Shown piece after piece: positions 34,860-43,304 of a stretch of 64,000 nt of DNA; positions within the stretch are counted from its first letter, which is position 1; the number at the start of each line of letters is the position of its first letter. The position numbers and the translations under genes were made by a program. Where the stretch lies: NCBI RefSeq assembly GCF_029581195.1, contig NZ_CP120737.1:930001-994000 (forward strand), read 5' to 3'. Source of the stretch: Solwaraspora sp. WMMD791 (GTDB lineage: Bacteria; Actinomycetota; Actinomycetes; Mycobacteriales; Micromonosporaceae). The notes beneath the pieces are model-generated. The model saw nothing but the letters and a program-made list of their open reading frames with translations, did not search any database and was not told where the DNA came from.

Positions 34860-36748
34860 CGGGGCACCCCCAGGGCGTCGAGCGTGGCGTCGAGCACCGC
34901 CAGGGCGTCGCAGCCGGCGTACAGGTAGCCGTCGAACCGACCGTCGGCGTCCGGCGCACCGGCCAGCAGGACCCGGCCGACACCAGCGGCGACCAGCGCG
35001 TCGGCCACCGGCCGGGCGGCGGTGGCGTAGCTGTCGTCGGCGCCGGCGAGGCAGACCACCGCGGTGGGTGTGGCGGCGACGGCGGCGGCGAGCACCGCCG
35101 GGTCGTCGGCCGGATCACCGACCCGTCTGGTGGCGATGCCGCCAGCGGCGAACAGGTTGGCGACGAACCCTGCGCGGGCAGCGTGCGCGGCCAGCGGCCC
35201 GAGCGTGGCGATCAGGACCGTCGGGCGGGAGCCGGTGGCCTCGGCGTACGCGTCGGCGCGGTCCCGGCGGGCCTCGAAACCCTCGGCGAGGTGGCGGCGG
35301 GGCAGCCCGCCGCCGGGCACCGGACCGGCCGGGGTCCGGGCGGGCCGCCGTTCGGTGAGGTCGGCGAACTCGCTGACCCCGGTGACCGGGCGGCGCCGGT
35401 GGGCGATGTCGTCGGCGCGGCGCTGCCACACCGCGTCGATCCGGTCGGCGACGAGCCCGCTGGTCAGGGCGGCCACCGCGCCGCCGGCTCGTTCGATCTC
35501 GGTGAACCAGTCCCAGGCGGCGCCGGCGAGGTCCGCGGTGAACCGTTCGACGTACCAGGAGCCGCCGACCGGGTCGAGCACCCGACCGAGGTGCGCCTCG
35601 GCGAGCAGCACCGACTGGGTGTTGCGGGCGATCCGCCGGGCGAACCCGTCGGGCAGCCCGAGGCGGGCGTCGAACGGCGCCACGGTGACGGCGTCCGCGC
35701 CACCGACCCCGGCGGCGAAGCAGGCGACGGTGGTCCGCAGCATGTTCACCCAGGGGTCGCGGGCGGTCATCATCGCCGACGAGGTGACCGCGTGCTGACG
35801 CTGGCCGCCCGCGTCGGACACCCCGCACAGCTGCGCGATCCGGGCCCAGCACTGCCGGGCGGCCCGCAGCTTGGCGATGGTGGCGAACTGGTCGGTGTTC
35901 GCCGCGTACCGGAACTCCAGCTGATCGAAGGCGCCACGTAGGTCCAGCCCGGCGTCGGTGAGCACCCGTAGGTAGGCCAGCCCGGTGGCCAGCGCGGCAC
36001 CGATCTCCTGGGCGTCGCTGCCTCCGGCGTCGTGGTAGACGGTGGCGTCCACGACGACGCCGCGCAGCCGCCGCGCCGGTGCCGCGTACGCGGCGAGCTC
36101 CGGCACCACGGACAGATCGGCCGGCTGCCCGGTGCGGGCCTGCCAGCCGATCGGGTCCGCCCCGAGATTGCCGGCCAGCGCGTGCGGGGCGACGCCCTGC
36201 GCGGCGGCGAGCGCCAGGTACGCCCGGGCGGCGTCGACGGCGTCGGCCCCGGCGTCGAGGACCACCGGGGCCAGGTCCAGCAGGACACCGTCGAGCGCGT
36301 CGGCGAGCTGGGTCGGCCGCAGCCCGCTGGCGGCCAGATCGATCCACAGCGAGGTGGCACCGTTGGCGAGGTCGGTCAGCGCCGCCTGCCGGAGCGCTGC
36401 GGGATCCGGTTCGGCGTAGCGCTGGCGGACGTCCCAGCCGGCGACGGTCTCGTCGGGTTCGGTGCCGCCAGCGCCCGCGCCGTCGCGGCGGGCCGACGCG
36501 CCCCGGACGAACGGCGCCGATCCGGGTACGCCGACCGCCGGGGCGCTCGTGGGGCGGGTGTACAGCGGTCGGCGGGGGATGCCGTCGTACGTGGTGGTGC
36601 TCAGCAGGTCGTCGACGGCGTCCGCGGGGGTGTCCGGACCGGCCGCCCCGGAGCGGCGCAGGACGGCGAGCGCGAGTCGCCGCCAGTCCTGCGGCGTGGC
36701 CGGCGGGAAGCCGGCGGCCAGGTCCATCGTTTCAGTGGGCACCGCCAT
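34856..36748 (-). CDS. mutA: Methylmalonyl-CoA mutase, small subunit
   Basis: A 630-residue homologue of the large subunit with a TIM-barrel part ([68 protein letters not shown]) and a degenerate B12 domain ([22 protein letters not shown]) lacking DxHxxG, as expected for the structural, non-cobalamin subunit of the heterodimeric enzyme. ATG 36748 or ATG 36727 may be the start; neither has a clear SD. First gene of the operon. Confidence 0.93.
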
Positions 36749-36860
36749 GAACGAATGTTAAGGGCGGCGGGGGTGGTGGGCAGCAGCCGGAGCCACACTG
36801 TGACCGCTTCCACCGGTCTGCGGATGACCGCGTGGTGTGCGTCGGAAGACCATCGCCCGG

Positions 36861-37478
36861 TCAGCCGAAGCCGCCGAGCCGGAACGCGGCGAAGCCGGCG
36901 GCGGCCAGTGGCACCGCCGCCGCCAGGCCGCGCAGCCGGACGCTCGTGCGGCCTCCGGCGAGGAGTACGACGGCCACCGCGAGGGCGATGTTGATCATCA
37001 GGAGCCACAGCGAGTCCCGGCCGTACCGTGGGTCGCCGATGTCGCGGGCGTGCAGCGCGGCCTCGGCCAGCAGCACCGCGCCGGGCAGGGCGACCCCGAC
37101 GACCTGTCGCCACCCGTGTCCGCGCGCCCAGGTGCCACCGACGCCGAAGACCACCCCGGCCAGCACACCGAAAGCCATCCAGAGCAGCGCCGTCGGCGCC
37201 CACATGATGGCCAGGTCGTCGCCCTGGATGAGGGTCGCCGCCAGGTAGTAGCTCGGCACGGCGACGACCAGGGCGCCGGCCGCGCCGGCCGCCGCGCGCA
37301 GCCAGCCGGTACGGACCCAGTAGCCGAAGCCGAAGGCGGCCACCGCCCAGACGGCGCTGGAGTTGCCCAGCTCCGCGAAGGGGTACGGCATGGATGCGAT
37401 CCACACGAAGTCGAGGAAGCCGAGCAGGAAGCCGCCGACGACGGCGACGACAGCGACCTGAGTGGTGTTCGGGTTCAT
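36861..37478 (-). CDS. Multi-pass membrane protein, DUF6518-like
   Basis: A 205-residue protein with six hydrophobic segments: VAVVAVVGGFLLGFLDFVWI, AVWAVAAFGFGYWV, AAGALVVAVPSYYLA, ALLWMAFGVLAGVVFG, VVGVALPGAVLLAEAAL and LLMINIALAVAVVLLAGG. FLLGFLDFVW near the start is the pattern I associate with DUF6518 proteins of actinobacteria; function unknown. It stands alone between the mutase operon and the MpaB gene. Confidence 0.7.
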   Translation of the reverse strand: MNPNTTQVAVVAVVGGFLLGFLDFVWIASMPYPFAELGNSSAVWAVAAFGFGYWVRTGWLRAAAGAAGALVVAVPSYYLAATLIQGDDLAIMWAPTALLWMAFGVLAGVVFGVGGTWARGHGWRQVVGVALPGAVLLAEAALHARDIGDPRYGRDSLWLLMINIALAVAVVLLAGGRTSVRLRGLAAAVPLAAAGFAAFRLGGFG

Positions 37479-37548
37479 GGCCAGGGAGCATACCGGGTAT
37501 GTATCCAGCGTCGGTTCCGCTGCACTCCACCTCGCGTGATGCTTGCTG

Positions 37549-38400
37549 TCAGTGACCGGCCGGGCCGAGTTCGGCGATCTCGTAACCGTCCGGATAGGTC
37601 GGGGTGCGGATCACGCCGTCGGCGAAGATCGGCGTCCGGCGGGGCCGGGCCAGTCGACGCAGCAGCCCGGCCCGCAGCCGCAGCGCCAGATGCACCCCCG
37701 CCCGGACCGCCGCCGGCGGTGCCGCCACGCCGGTCGCCGCCCGGAGCCGTTCGTCGTAGATCGTCGCGACCAGGGCGTCGCCGAACGGGGCGAGCGGCCG
37801 GGGCACCCGACCACGCAGCAACGCCCGCGTCGCCCGTTCGATCGCCGCCGCGTCGGCGCTGTACCGCAGGTGTCGCCGGTCGTGCTCGTCGAACCAGTCG
37901 GCGAACTCCTGATAGGAGCCGGGTATGTCGGCGATGCCCATCCGCCCGCCCAGTTGACGGTAGTAGTGGTAGGCGGCGGCCCGCTCGTGACAGCACGGCT
38001 GGCGCCACCCGTACCGCTGCAGCCAGCGGATCGGGACGACCACCAGACAGCCGAGCACGTAGCGGTAGTCGTCGGCGGCGATGTCGTAGTGGCGGTGGAT
38101 CCGGTTGGTCCGGCGCACCGCCTCCCGGCCGCGCGGGTGGTCGAATCCGTGCAGCAGCATCTCGTACATCAGCAGACCGGTGTCGTCGATCCGCTTGCGG
38201 GTGTGCCGCAGCAGTTCACCCGTGCCCACGTGCACGGCGGCGATCCGGGGCAGCGAGAACGACCGGTTGAACGCCAGGTTGAGCCCGAGCTTGCTGTCCC
38301 AGGGGAACTCGTGGCGCACCATCGTCTGGTAGATCTCGAGGTAGTCCCGCTGCGGGTCGAGGGTGCGGATCCGCCGCAGGTTGGCGTACCGGTCCGCCAT
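37549..38400 (-). CDS. MpaB/DUF2236-family oxygenase
   Basis: A 283-residue protein of the DUF2236 (MpaB, latex-clearing-protein-related) family, whose characterised members are heme-dependent oxygenases. Visible markers: NLAFNRSFSLPRIAAVHVGTG, RIDDTGLLMYEMLLHG, TNRIHRHYDIAADDYRYVLGCLVV (the conserved R-x-x-H-x-x-Y region) and a W-F-D-E segment. The ATG at 38400 shares one base with the stop of the MAB_1171c gene (TGATG) and has AAGGA upstream. The substrate is unknown. It is the last gene of the XRE-IrrE-MAB_1171c cassette and probably its enzymatic output. Confidence 0.8.
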   Translation of the reverse strand: MADRYANLRRIRTLDPQRDYLEIYQTMVRHEFPWDSKLGLNLAFNRSFSLPRIAAVHVGTGELLRHTRKRIDDTGLLMYEMLLHGFDHPRGREAVRRTNRIHRHYDIAADDYRYVLGCLVVVPIRWLQRYGWRQPCCHERAAAYHYYRQLGGRMGIADIPGSYQEFADWFDEHDRRHLRYSADAAAIERATRALLRGRVPRPLAPFGDALVATIYDERLRAATGVAAPPAAVRAGVHLALRLRAGLLRRLARPRRTPIFADGVIRTPTYPDGYEIAELGPAGH

Positions 38401-39584
38401 CACAGGTCCTTCAGCGCCTCGTCGACCATCGTGGACCTGGCGTACCACCGGGCGACCCGGGCGAGCCAGGCGACCTCGCCAGGATATCCGTCCGGTGGAT
38501 CGTGCGGTTCGGAGAAGTCCGGACGGTCCGCCGGGGTGCCGGCCCGGGCCCGGCGGGTCCCGGCGGCGATCATCGCCGCCTCCACCACGGCCGCCCGGTC
38601 GGCGGCGGCCAGGCCGGCCCGGGCGGCGCGCCGGTCGGCGGCGGCGGCCACCCGCTCGTCGATGTACGGGCGCAGTGCCAAGCGGCCGTCACGGATCTCG
38701 GTGATCCGCCGGTGCAGCGCGTAGTCGATGTCGCGCAGTGCCACCCACCGCCGATGGGCGCGCTCGTCGAGCACGAGATGCGGCTGCGCCCCGGCGACCG
38801 CGCGCCACAGCGGGCCCAACCGGCGCCAGGCACGTTGCCGCCGCAACCAGCGCCGGCCGGCGTCGAGGGCGGGACCCCAGGTCGGCAGGGTGAGGCCGAT
38901 GAGCATCGCCAGGGCGCCGATGGTCACCAGGACGGCGGCGATCTCGGCCTCCCCGCCAGGGCTGTGGCCGAGCCGGTAGGCGAGCAGGTAGCCGGTCTTG
39001 ACCGCACAGTACGTCAGCGCCGTCGTCGCCCCGAACGCGGTGATCCGCAGGCCCCGCCGCAGCCAGCGTCGTGGGGTGACCAGCGAGAAGCGCCAGCAGA
39101 GGCGGGCGAGGTCGGCCGCGTACGCCACGAAGGCGCACAGGTAGACGACCAGGTAGGCGGCGACGGCCGGATGCGCCGCGTCCTCGACAGCCAACCGGAC
39201 CGGTGGGTCGGCCGACAGCGTGGCCGCCCACAGCAGGGTGAGCAGGACGAACGCGACGCCGGAGGCGATCAGCCGGCGGCGGGCGCGGCGGGCGGCGACG
39301 GTGGCCGGCAGGGCGAGGAACAGCAGGAGGATCTCCGAGTTGGCCGCCACCGCCATCACCCCGGCGTGGGCGAGCAGCTTCGCGAGGTTCGGCAGCCCGG
39401 TGCTGCGGTCGACGGTGGCGGCGACCGGGCCGACCGCGAAGGTGACGCCGGCCGCGTAGGCGAGGAACGCGTACACCATCGCGCGCAGCACCCGGTTGTC
39501 CCGGTCGCGTCGCAGGTCCCGCAGTTTGTAGCCGAAGGCGTACCAGCCGGCGGCGGCGCAGACGGCGTACAGGGCGGTGGCCAT
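38400..39584 (-). CDS. MAB_1171c-type membrane protein
   Basis: A 394-residue protein. The first 245 residues carry seven transmembrane segments (start TALYAVCAAAGWYAFGYKLRDLRRDRDN, then FAVGPVAATV, ILLLFLALPATVAA, AAYLVVYLCAFVAYAADL, ITAFGATTALTYCAVKTG, IGALAMLIGLTLPTWG); the last 150 are a cytosolic helical domain with PLWRAVAGAQPHLVL and LHRRITEIRDGRLALRPY, the signature of the MAB_1171c putative-transporter family. Biochemical function is not known. In actinomycetes these genes regularly sit beside XRE regulators and ImmA/IrrE peptidases, as here. ATG 39584 begins 9 bases after the peptidase stop. Confidence 0.82.
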   Translation of the reverse strand: MATALYAVCAAAGWYAFGYKLRDLRRDRDNRVLRAMVYAFLAYAAGVTFAVGPVAATVDRSTGLPNLAKLLAHAGVMAVAANSEILLLFLALPATVAARRARRRLIASGVAFVLLTLLWAATLSADPPVRLAVEDAAHPAVAAYLVVYLCAFVAYAADLARLCWRFSLVTPRRWLRRGLRITAFGATTALTYCAVKTGYLLAYRLGHSPGGEAEIAAVLVTIGALAMLIGLTLPTWGPALDAGRRWLRRQRAWRRLGPLWRAVAGAQPHLVLDERAHRRWVALRDIDYALHRRITEIRDGRLALRPYIDERVAAAADRRAARAGLAAADRAAVVEAAMIAAGTRRARAGTPADRPDFSEPHDPPDGYPGEVAWLARVARWYARSTMVDEALKDL

Positions 39585-39592
39585 CGCCCCGC

Positions 39593-40138
39593 CTACCGGG
39601 GCGGGGGCTCGAGGCCGTGCCGCAGCCGTGCCGCCAGCGCGCTCTCCACCGACGAGTCGGCGCCGGCTGCTGCCGCCGGGCCGTCGTCGCGTACGGCCAG
39701 CTCCAGCAGGACGGTCGCCATCATCTCGGCCTCCTGCTCCTCGCCGCGACTGTAGACCCCGGTGCGGTGGAGCACCCGATTGACCAGGGTGGGTCGCAGC
39801 GCCGGCATCAGCAGCTGGCTCGCCTGCTGGTCGTCGAGGGCGAGCGCGCGGTGGTCGAACAGGATGTGGCCGAGTTCGTGGGCGACGATGTGGTCGCGGT
39901 GCACCTGGCTGGTGCGTTCCTCGTAGGCGATGACGTGACCGGCGTCGGTGAAGAAGGTCAACCCGAACGGTGCGCCGGCGGGCATCGGTACGCCGACCAG
40001 GGTGATCCGCTGGCCGAGGACCGTCCCGACCTGTCGACACAACTGCGCGGCGTCGAACGGCCGGGGCATCCGCAGGCCGCGGTCCTGCAGCTGTCGCAGC
40101 CGGGTCAGGCAGGTCCGTCGCAGCTCGGATGACTTCAT
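39593..40138 (-). CDS. ImmA/IrrE-family metallopeptidase
   Basis: A 181-residue zinc-peptidase-like protein with HIVAHELGHILFDH (HExxH) and a later EEQEAEMMATVLL helix carrying the third ligand. Family members (ImmA, IrrE/DdrO-cleaving) inactivate a partner XRE repressor in response to stress; the partner here is probably the XRE protein encoded immediately upstream. ATG 40138 is favoured (SD GAGGGAAG). A GTG at 40189 overlapping the regulator's stop would add 17 residues and is the alternative. Confidence 0.85.
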   Translation of the reverse strand: MKSSELRRTCLTRLRQLQDRGLRMPRPFDAAQLCRQVGTVLGQRITLVGVPMPAGAPFGLTFFTDAGHVIAYEERTSQVHRDHIVAHELGHILFDHRALALDDQQASQLLMPALRPTLVNRVLHRTGVYSRGEEQEAEMMATVLLELAVRDDGPAAAAGADSSVESALAARLRHGLEPPPR

Positions 40139-40185
40139 GTCCGTGCTTCCCTCAGTCTCGTCCACCCGTTGCCACTGCATGACGA

Positions 40186-40656
40186 TCACGAGGTGGGGCG
40201 TCCGTCGGTGGCGGTGCCGTCGTCGGTACGTGGCGCCTGCAACGCCTGCATCACCCGGTCGAGGATGTCGCCGACCGCGTCCAACTGCTCCTCGGGCAGC
40301 GCGCTCAGCCGGGTCGCGACGGCCCGGACCTTCAGGTTGCGCATCGCCTGCAGGGCGTGCAGGTCCCGTTCGATCTCGCCGGAGCGTCGCCGGTCGAAGA
40401 AGAAGGCGGGGTCGACGTCGAAGAAGTCGGCGAGGGCCTCCAGATGCTCCTTGGTCGGGTTGGTCCGTCGGCCGGTGCGCAGTTGCCAGATGTACACGTC
40501 GGAGATCGATCCGCCCCGCTCCCGGATGGCGTCGGCGACCTCCCGCGAGGTGTAGGGATCGCGTCCGGCCGGCCGGACGGTGTCGAAGAGCAGGTTGAGT
40601 TTGTCGGCCAGGGTGGATCCCGATCCGGCAGGGGGGGTGGGGCCGCCGCCCGTCAC
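40186..40656 (-). CDS. XRE-family transcriptional regulator
   Basis: A 156-residue protein. Residues about 35-85 form a helix-turn-helix of the actinobacterial XRE type (YTSREVADAIRERGGSIS, YIWQLRTGRRTNPTKEHLEALADFFDVDPAFFFD). The C-terminal half is helical. GTG 40656 has GGAGGT 5 bases upstream. It is the first gene of a four-gene operon and is probably the target of the adjacent ImmA/IrrE peptidase. The AT-rich region 40675-40745 upstream is the likely promoter and operator. Confidence 0.85.
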   Translation of the reverse strand: MTGGGPTPPAGSGSTLADKLNLLFDTVRPAGRDPYTSREVADAIRERGGSISDVYIWQLRTGRRTNPTKEHLEALADFFDVDPAFFFDRRRSGEIERDLHALQAMRNLKVRAVATRLSALPEEQLDAVGDILDRVMQALQAPRTDDGTATDGRPTS

Positions 40657-40801
40657 GGCTACCTCCGTCGGATGTGCAGCTGGTATTAGTCAGAATCGCG
40701 CTGTCGGTTAATATTGGTTGGCGGCAGCACGCGGAGTCAGTATACGATCACCACCTGGGGTTGACCAACCGACGTGCGGGCGACCTCGATGCCGCTGGTG
40801 C

Positions 40802-40834
40802 GGTGAGGGGCGCGGAACGGGGGCGCCCCTCACC
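40802..40834. terminator. Hairpin terminator after the beta-propeller gene
   Basis: GGTGAGGGGCGC (40802-40813), a 9-base loop and GCGCCCCTCACC (40823-40834): a perfect 12-bp stem about 57 bases downstream of the minus-strand stop at 40891. No T-run, as usual in high-GC actinomycetes. Confidence 0.7.
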
Positions 40835-40890
40835 CCACCAGCCAGCGGTACCCGGCGTCCGCCACCGGGAGCCGACCTACCGGCCGACGG

Positions 40891-41979
40891 TCACTGGACC
40901 GCCCGGGCCACCGCGATCCGGGTGCTGCCGCGCTGGCCGGCCTCGTAGAACATGTACTGCACGCCGCGGTCGGTGCCGAACGCCGGTGCCGCCACCCGGC
41001 CGTTGTCCGGGGCGCCGGTCAGCGGAGCGTGGAACACGCCGAGGTGGACCTCCCGGTCGAAGTTGTCGCCGACCTCGGTCAGGTACATCCGACCCGATCC
41101 GCCGTGGTAGACGACGTAGGTGGTGCCGTTGCGGTGCAGCAGATGCGCGCCGCTGAGATCGCTCAACCCGTCGCCGGACGGGCTGACCAACGGTTGCGGG
41201 TCGAACTGCCAGCTGCGGCCGTCGGCCGACCAGCCCCAGAAGATCTTCCGGAAGCCCGGTCGGACCGTGTGGTATCCCATGTAGACCATGACGTACCGGC
41301 TGCCCAGCGCGGGGATGCGGTGGTCGAAGACCCGCGCGTACGACGCCTCGGTGAGGTTCGGGACCATCGCCGTCGACAGCACCACACCCTGGTACGTGAA
41401 CCGCACGCCGTCCGACGAGATCGCCAACCGGGTGGTGTCGTTGTCGCCGTGGAAGTACAGATAGAACTGCCGGGTCGCGCTGTTCCACAGCACGTGCGGC
41501 GAGGAGACGTGCTCGACCGAGTAGTGCGGTGACCAGTCGCGCCGGACGATCGGGTTGCCGGCGTACTCGGTGAACGGGCCGGCCAGTGAGTTGCCGTAGG
41601 CCAGGCAGATCCCGCCGGGCCGGTCGTGTGGGGCGTAGTAGAGGTAATAGCGGGCCAGCCCGCCGCTGATCCGGTCGTACACCCCACGGACGCAGGGGAA
41701 GATCAGCTCGCCGGTCGGGTTGTAGCGCAGGTTGGCGTGGTCCAACGGTTGCCCGAGGTAGGCGTAGGTCGGGAATCCGGCGGGCGCGGCGCTGGCGGGT
41801 CCGGCGCCGACGGACAGCCCGCCGAGGCCACCCGCCACGGCGGTGGCGCCGAGCAGCGCGGTGCCACGCAGTAGTTGGCGACGGTCGAGGCCGGCCGGGT
41901 GCCGGCGATCCGGTTCGGATGCGGGTCCGGGTCCGGATCCGGGTCCGGGGGAGTGCGCGGAGCGGGGGTACGGGCGCAT
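40891..41979 (-). CDS. Tat-secreted beta-propeller protein, GH43/GH130-like
   Basis: A 362-residue exported protein. The twin-arginine signal DRRQLLRGTALLGATAVAGG (about residues 35-55) follows an odd N-terminal Ser-Gly-Pro stretch encoded by ggtccg repeats. The mature part looks like a five-bladed propeller (YYLYYAPHDRPGGICLAYGNSLAGPFT, HVLWNSATRQFYLYFHGDN, HLLHRNGTTYVVYHGG, YMFYEAG), the architecture of GH43/GH62/GH130 enzymes and non-catalytic relatives. I cannot place the catalytic acids with certainty. It is divergent from the LacI/FAD/ABC operon and shares two operators with it, so it probably acts on the same glycan outside the cell. SD GGAAAGG precedes ATG 41979. Confidence 0.75.
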   Translation of the reverse strand: MRPYPRSAHSPGPGSGPGPASEPDRRHPAGLDRRQLLRGTALLGATAVAGGLGGLSVGAGPASAAPAGFPTYAYLGQPLDHANLRYNPTGELIFPCVRGVYDRISGGLARYYLYYAPHDRPGGICLAYGNSLAGPFTEYAGNPIVRRDWSPHYSVEHVSSPHVLWNSATRQFYLYFHGDNDTTRLAISSDGVRFTYQGVVLSTAMVPNLTEASYARVFDHRIPALGSRYVMVYMGYHTVRPGFRKIFWGWSADGRSWQFDPQPLVSPSGDGLSDLSGAHLLHRNGTTYVVYHGGSGRMYLTEVGDNFDREVHLGVFHAPLTGAPDNGRVAAPAFGTDRGVQYMFYEAGQRGSTRIAVARAVQ

Positions 41980-42117
41980 GGGGTGGCCTTTCCGACACGT
42001 GGGCGGTGGACCGGGGGAGTCCACGGCGTCGTCACTGGCAGTCAGGTGAGGTGGAGCGGCCGGCCGGGCCCTCGTGTGGGCTGAGTCTGCTCGCGGTCGG
42101 ATCGCCGCGTCAAGGTG

Positions 42118-42131
42118 CTAATACGAATTAT
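42118..42131. promoter_or_regulatory. LacI-type operator 1
   Basis: CTAATACGAATTAT is a near-palindrome of form TAAT-ACGA-ATTA, 139 bases upstream of the beta-propeller gene start. It matches operator 2 (42217-42230) in its half-sites, and the centres are 99 bases apart, suitable for binding of one LacI-family protein at both, with possible looping. Confidence 0.7.
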
Positions 42132-42216
42132 CACCGGAGTGTCGATCCATGTCGCGCACGGCGGCAGGGGTTGACGGGGACCGCCGACAGGGTTCAGGAT
42201 CTCAGGCCAACGGAAA

Positions 42217-42230
42217 CTAATGCGTATTAG
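42217..42230. promoter_or_regulatory. LacI-type operator 2
   Basis: CTAATGCGTATTAG is a near-perfect palindrome (CTAAT-GCGT-ATTAG) 25 bases before the lacI-family start, well placed to repress the lacI-FAD-ABC operon. It stands out as AT-rich in GC-rich surroundings. Confidence 0.75.
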
Positions 42231-42254
42231 CAGAGAAACGGACGGACACCAACA

Positions 42255-43304
42255 GTGACCGGATCTCGCCGACGGGTCACCCAGCAGGACATCGCCCGGA
42301 TGACCGGCGTCAGCCAGGCCACGGTCTCCCTGGTACTCAACGGCCGGGCCGACGCCGACGTACGGATCGCGCCGGAGACGCGCGAACGGGTCCTCGCCGC
42401 GATCCGCGCCACCGGCTACGTCGCCGACCCGGTCGCCCGCCGGCTCGCCGACCGGCACAACCGCATCCTCGGCGTCTTCACCTCCGAGCCGGTGTTTCCC
42501 AGCGGCACCGGCGACTTCTACCAACCTTTCCTGCTCGGCATCGAACAGTGCGCCGAGCACCTCGGCTGCGACCTGCTGCTACTCACCAGCGCCCCGGTCC
42601 TCGACGGGCGGCGTCGACTGTTCCACCAGGACAACCGGCTACGGCTGGCCGACGGCTGCGTCCTGCTCGGCCGTCAGCTCGACCCGGCCGAACTGACCCG
42701 GCTGCTCGCCGACGGACTGCCGTTCGTCTCCGTCGGACGGCGCGACGACGCGGGCGGCCCGGTGCCGTACGTCGGTGCCGACTACCCCGCCGCCACCGGC
42801 GCGCTGGTGCGCCGCGCCGTCGCACTGGGCCACCGTCGGCTCACCTATCTGGGCCAGGGTGACGGCCCCGAGTCGCACGCCGACCGGATGCGCGGATTCC
42901 GTACCGCCGCTGCGGCCGCCGGCGTCGAGTGGCGGCACGAGCCGGCCGCCGGCCGTGACCCGGCCGAGCTGCTCGACGCGGTCACGGCGGGCACCTGCAC
43001 CGTGGTCTTCGCCGAGGAGTACGCCGACGGCGTCGCGCTCGCCGTACAGGCCCGCCAGCGAGGTCTGGACATCCCGGCCGACCTGTCCATCGTGGCCCTG
43101 GGTGACCCGACCCGGCCGGCCCGCGCCGATCTGGACCTCACCGGTTTCCGGATCCCCCGGCAACAGATGGGCTGGCAGGCGGTCGAAGTCCTGACGGCGG
43201 CGCTGCGCGGTGCCACGGCCGCGCCCGCGCAGCGGCTGTTGCCCTGCGAGGAAGTCGTCGGCGCCACCCTGGTGCCGCCAACCGGAAGGAACCCGGCACA
43301 GTGA
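42255..43304 (+). CDS. LacI-family transcriptional regulator
   Basis: A 349-residue LacI/GalR regulator. The HTH is VTQQDIARMTGVSQATVSLVLNGR, followed by the hinge region VADPVARRLADRHNRI and a periplasmic-binding-protein-like sugar domain (ILGVFTSEPVF, GCVLLGRQLDP, VPYVGADYPAATGALV, LSIVALGDPTRP). GTG 42255 is the only reasonable start, with a weak SD. It heads the operon with the FAD oxidoreductase (GTGA overlap) and ABC importer genes, and two palindromic operators lie upstream. Ligand unknown, presumably the imported sugar. Confidence 0.93.
   Translation: MTGSRRRVTQQDIARMTGVSQATVSLVLNGRADADVRIAPETRERVLAAIRATGYVADPVARRLADRHNRILGVFTSEPVFPSGTGDFYQPFLLGIEQCAEHLGCDLLLLTSAPVLDGRRRLFHQDNRLRLADGCVLLGRQLDPAELTRLLADGLPFVSVGRRDDAGGPVPYVGADYPAATGALVRRAVALGHRRLTYLGQGDGPESHADRMRGFRTAAAAAGVEWRHEPAAGRDPAELLDAVTAGTCTVVFAEEYADGVALAVQARQRGLDIPADLSIVALGDPTRPARADLDLTGFRIPRQQMGWQAVEVLTAALRGATAAPAQRLLPCEEVVGATLVPPTGRNPAQ

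Noticed and set aside
41905-41955. ggtccg/gatccg repeats
   Set aside because: They encode the Ser-Gly-Pro stretch at the N-terminus of the propeller protein; microsatellite-like coding repeat, not a separate element.
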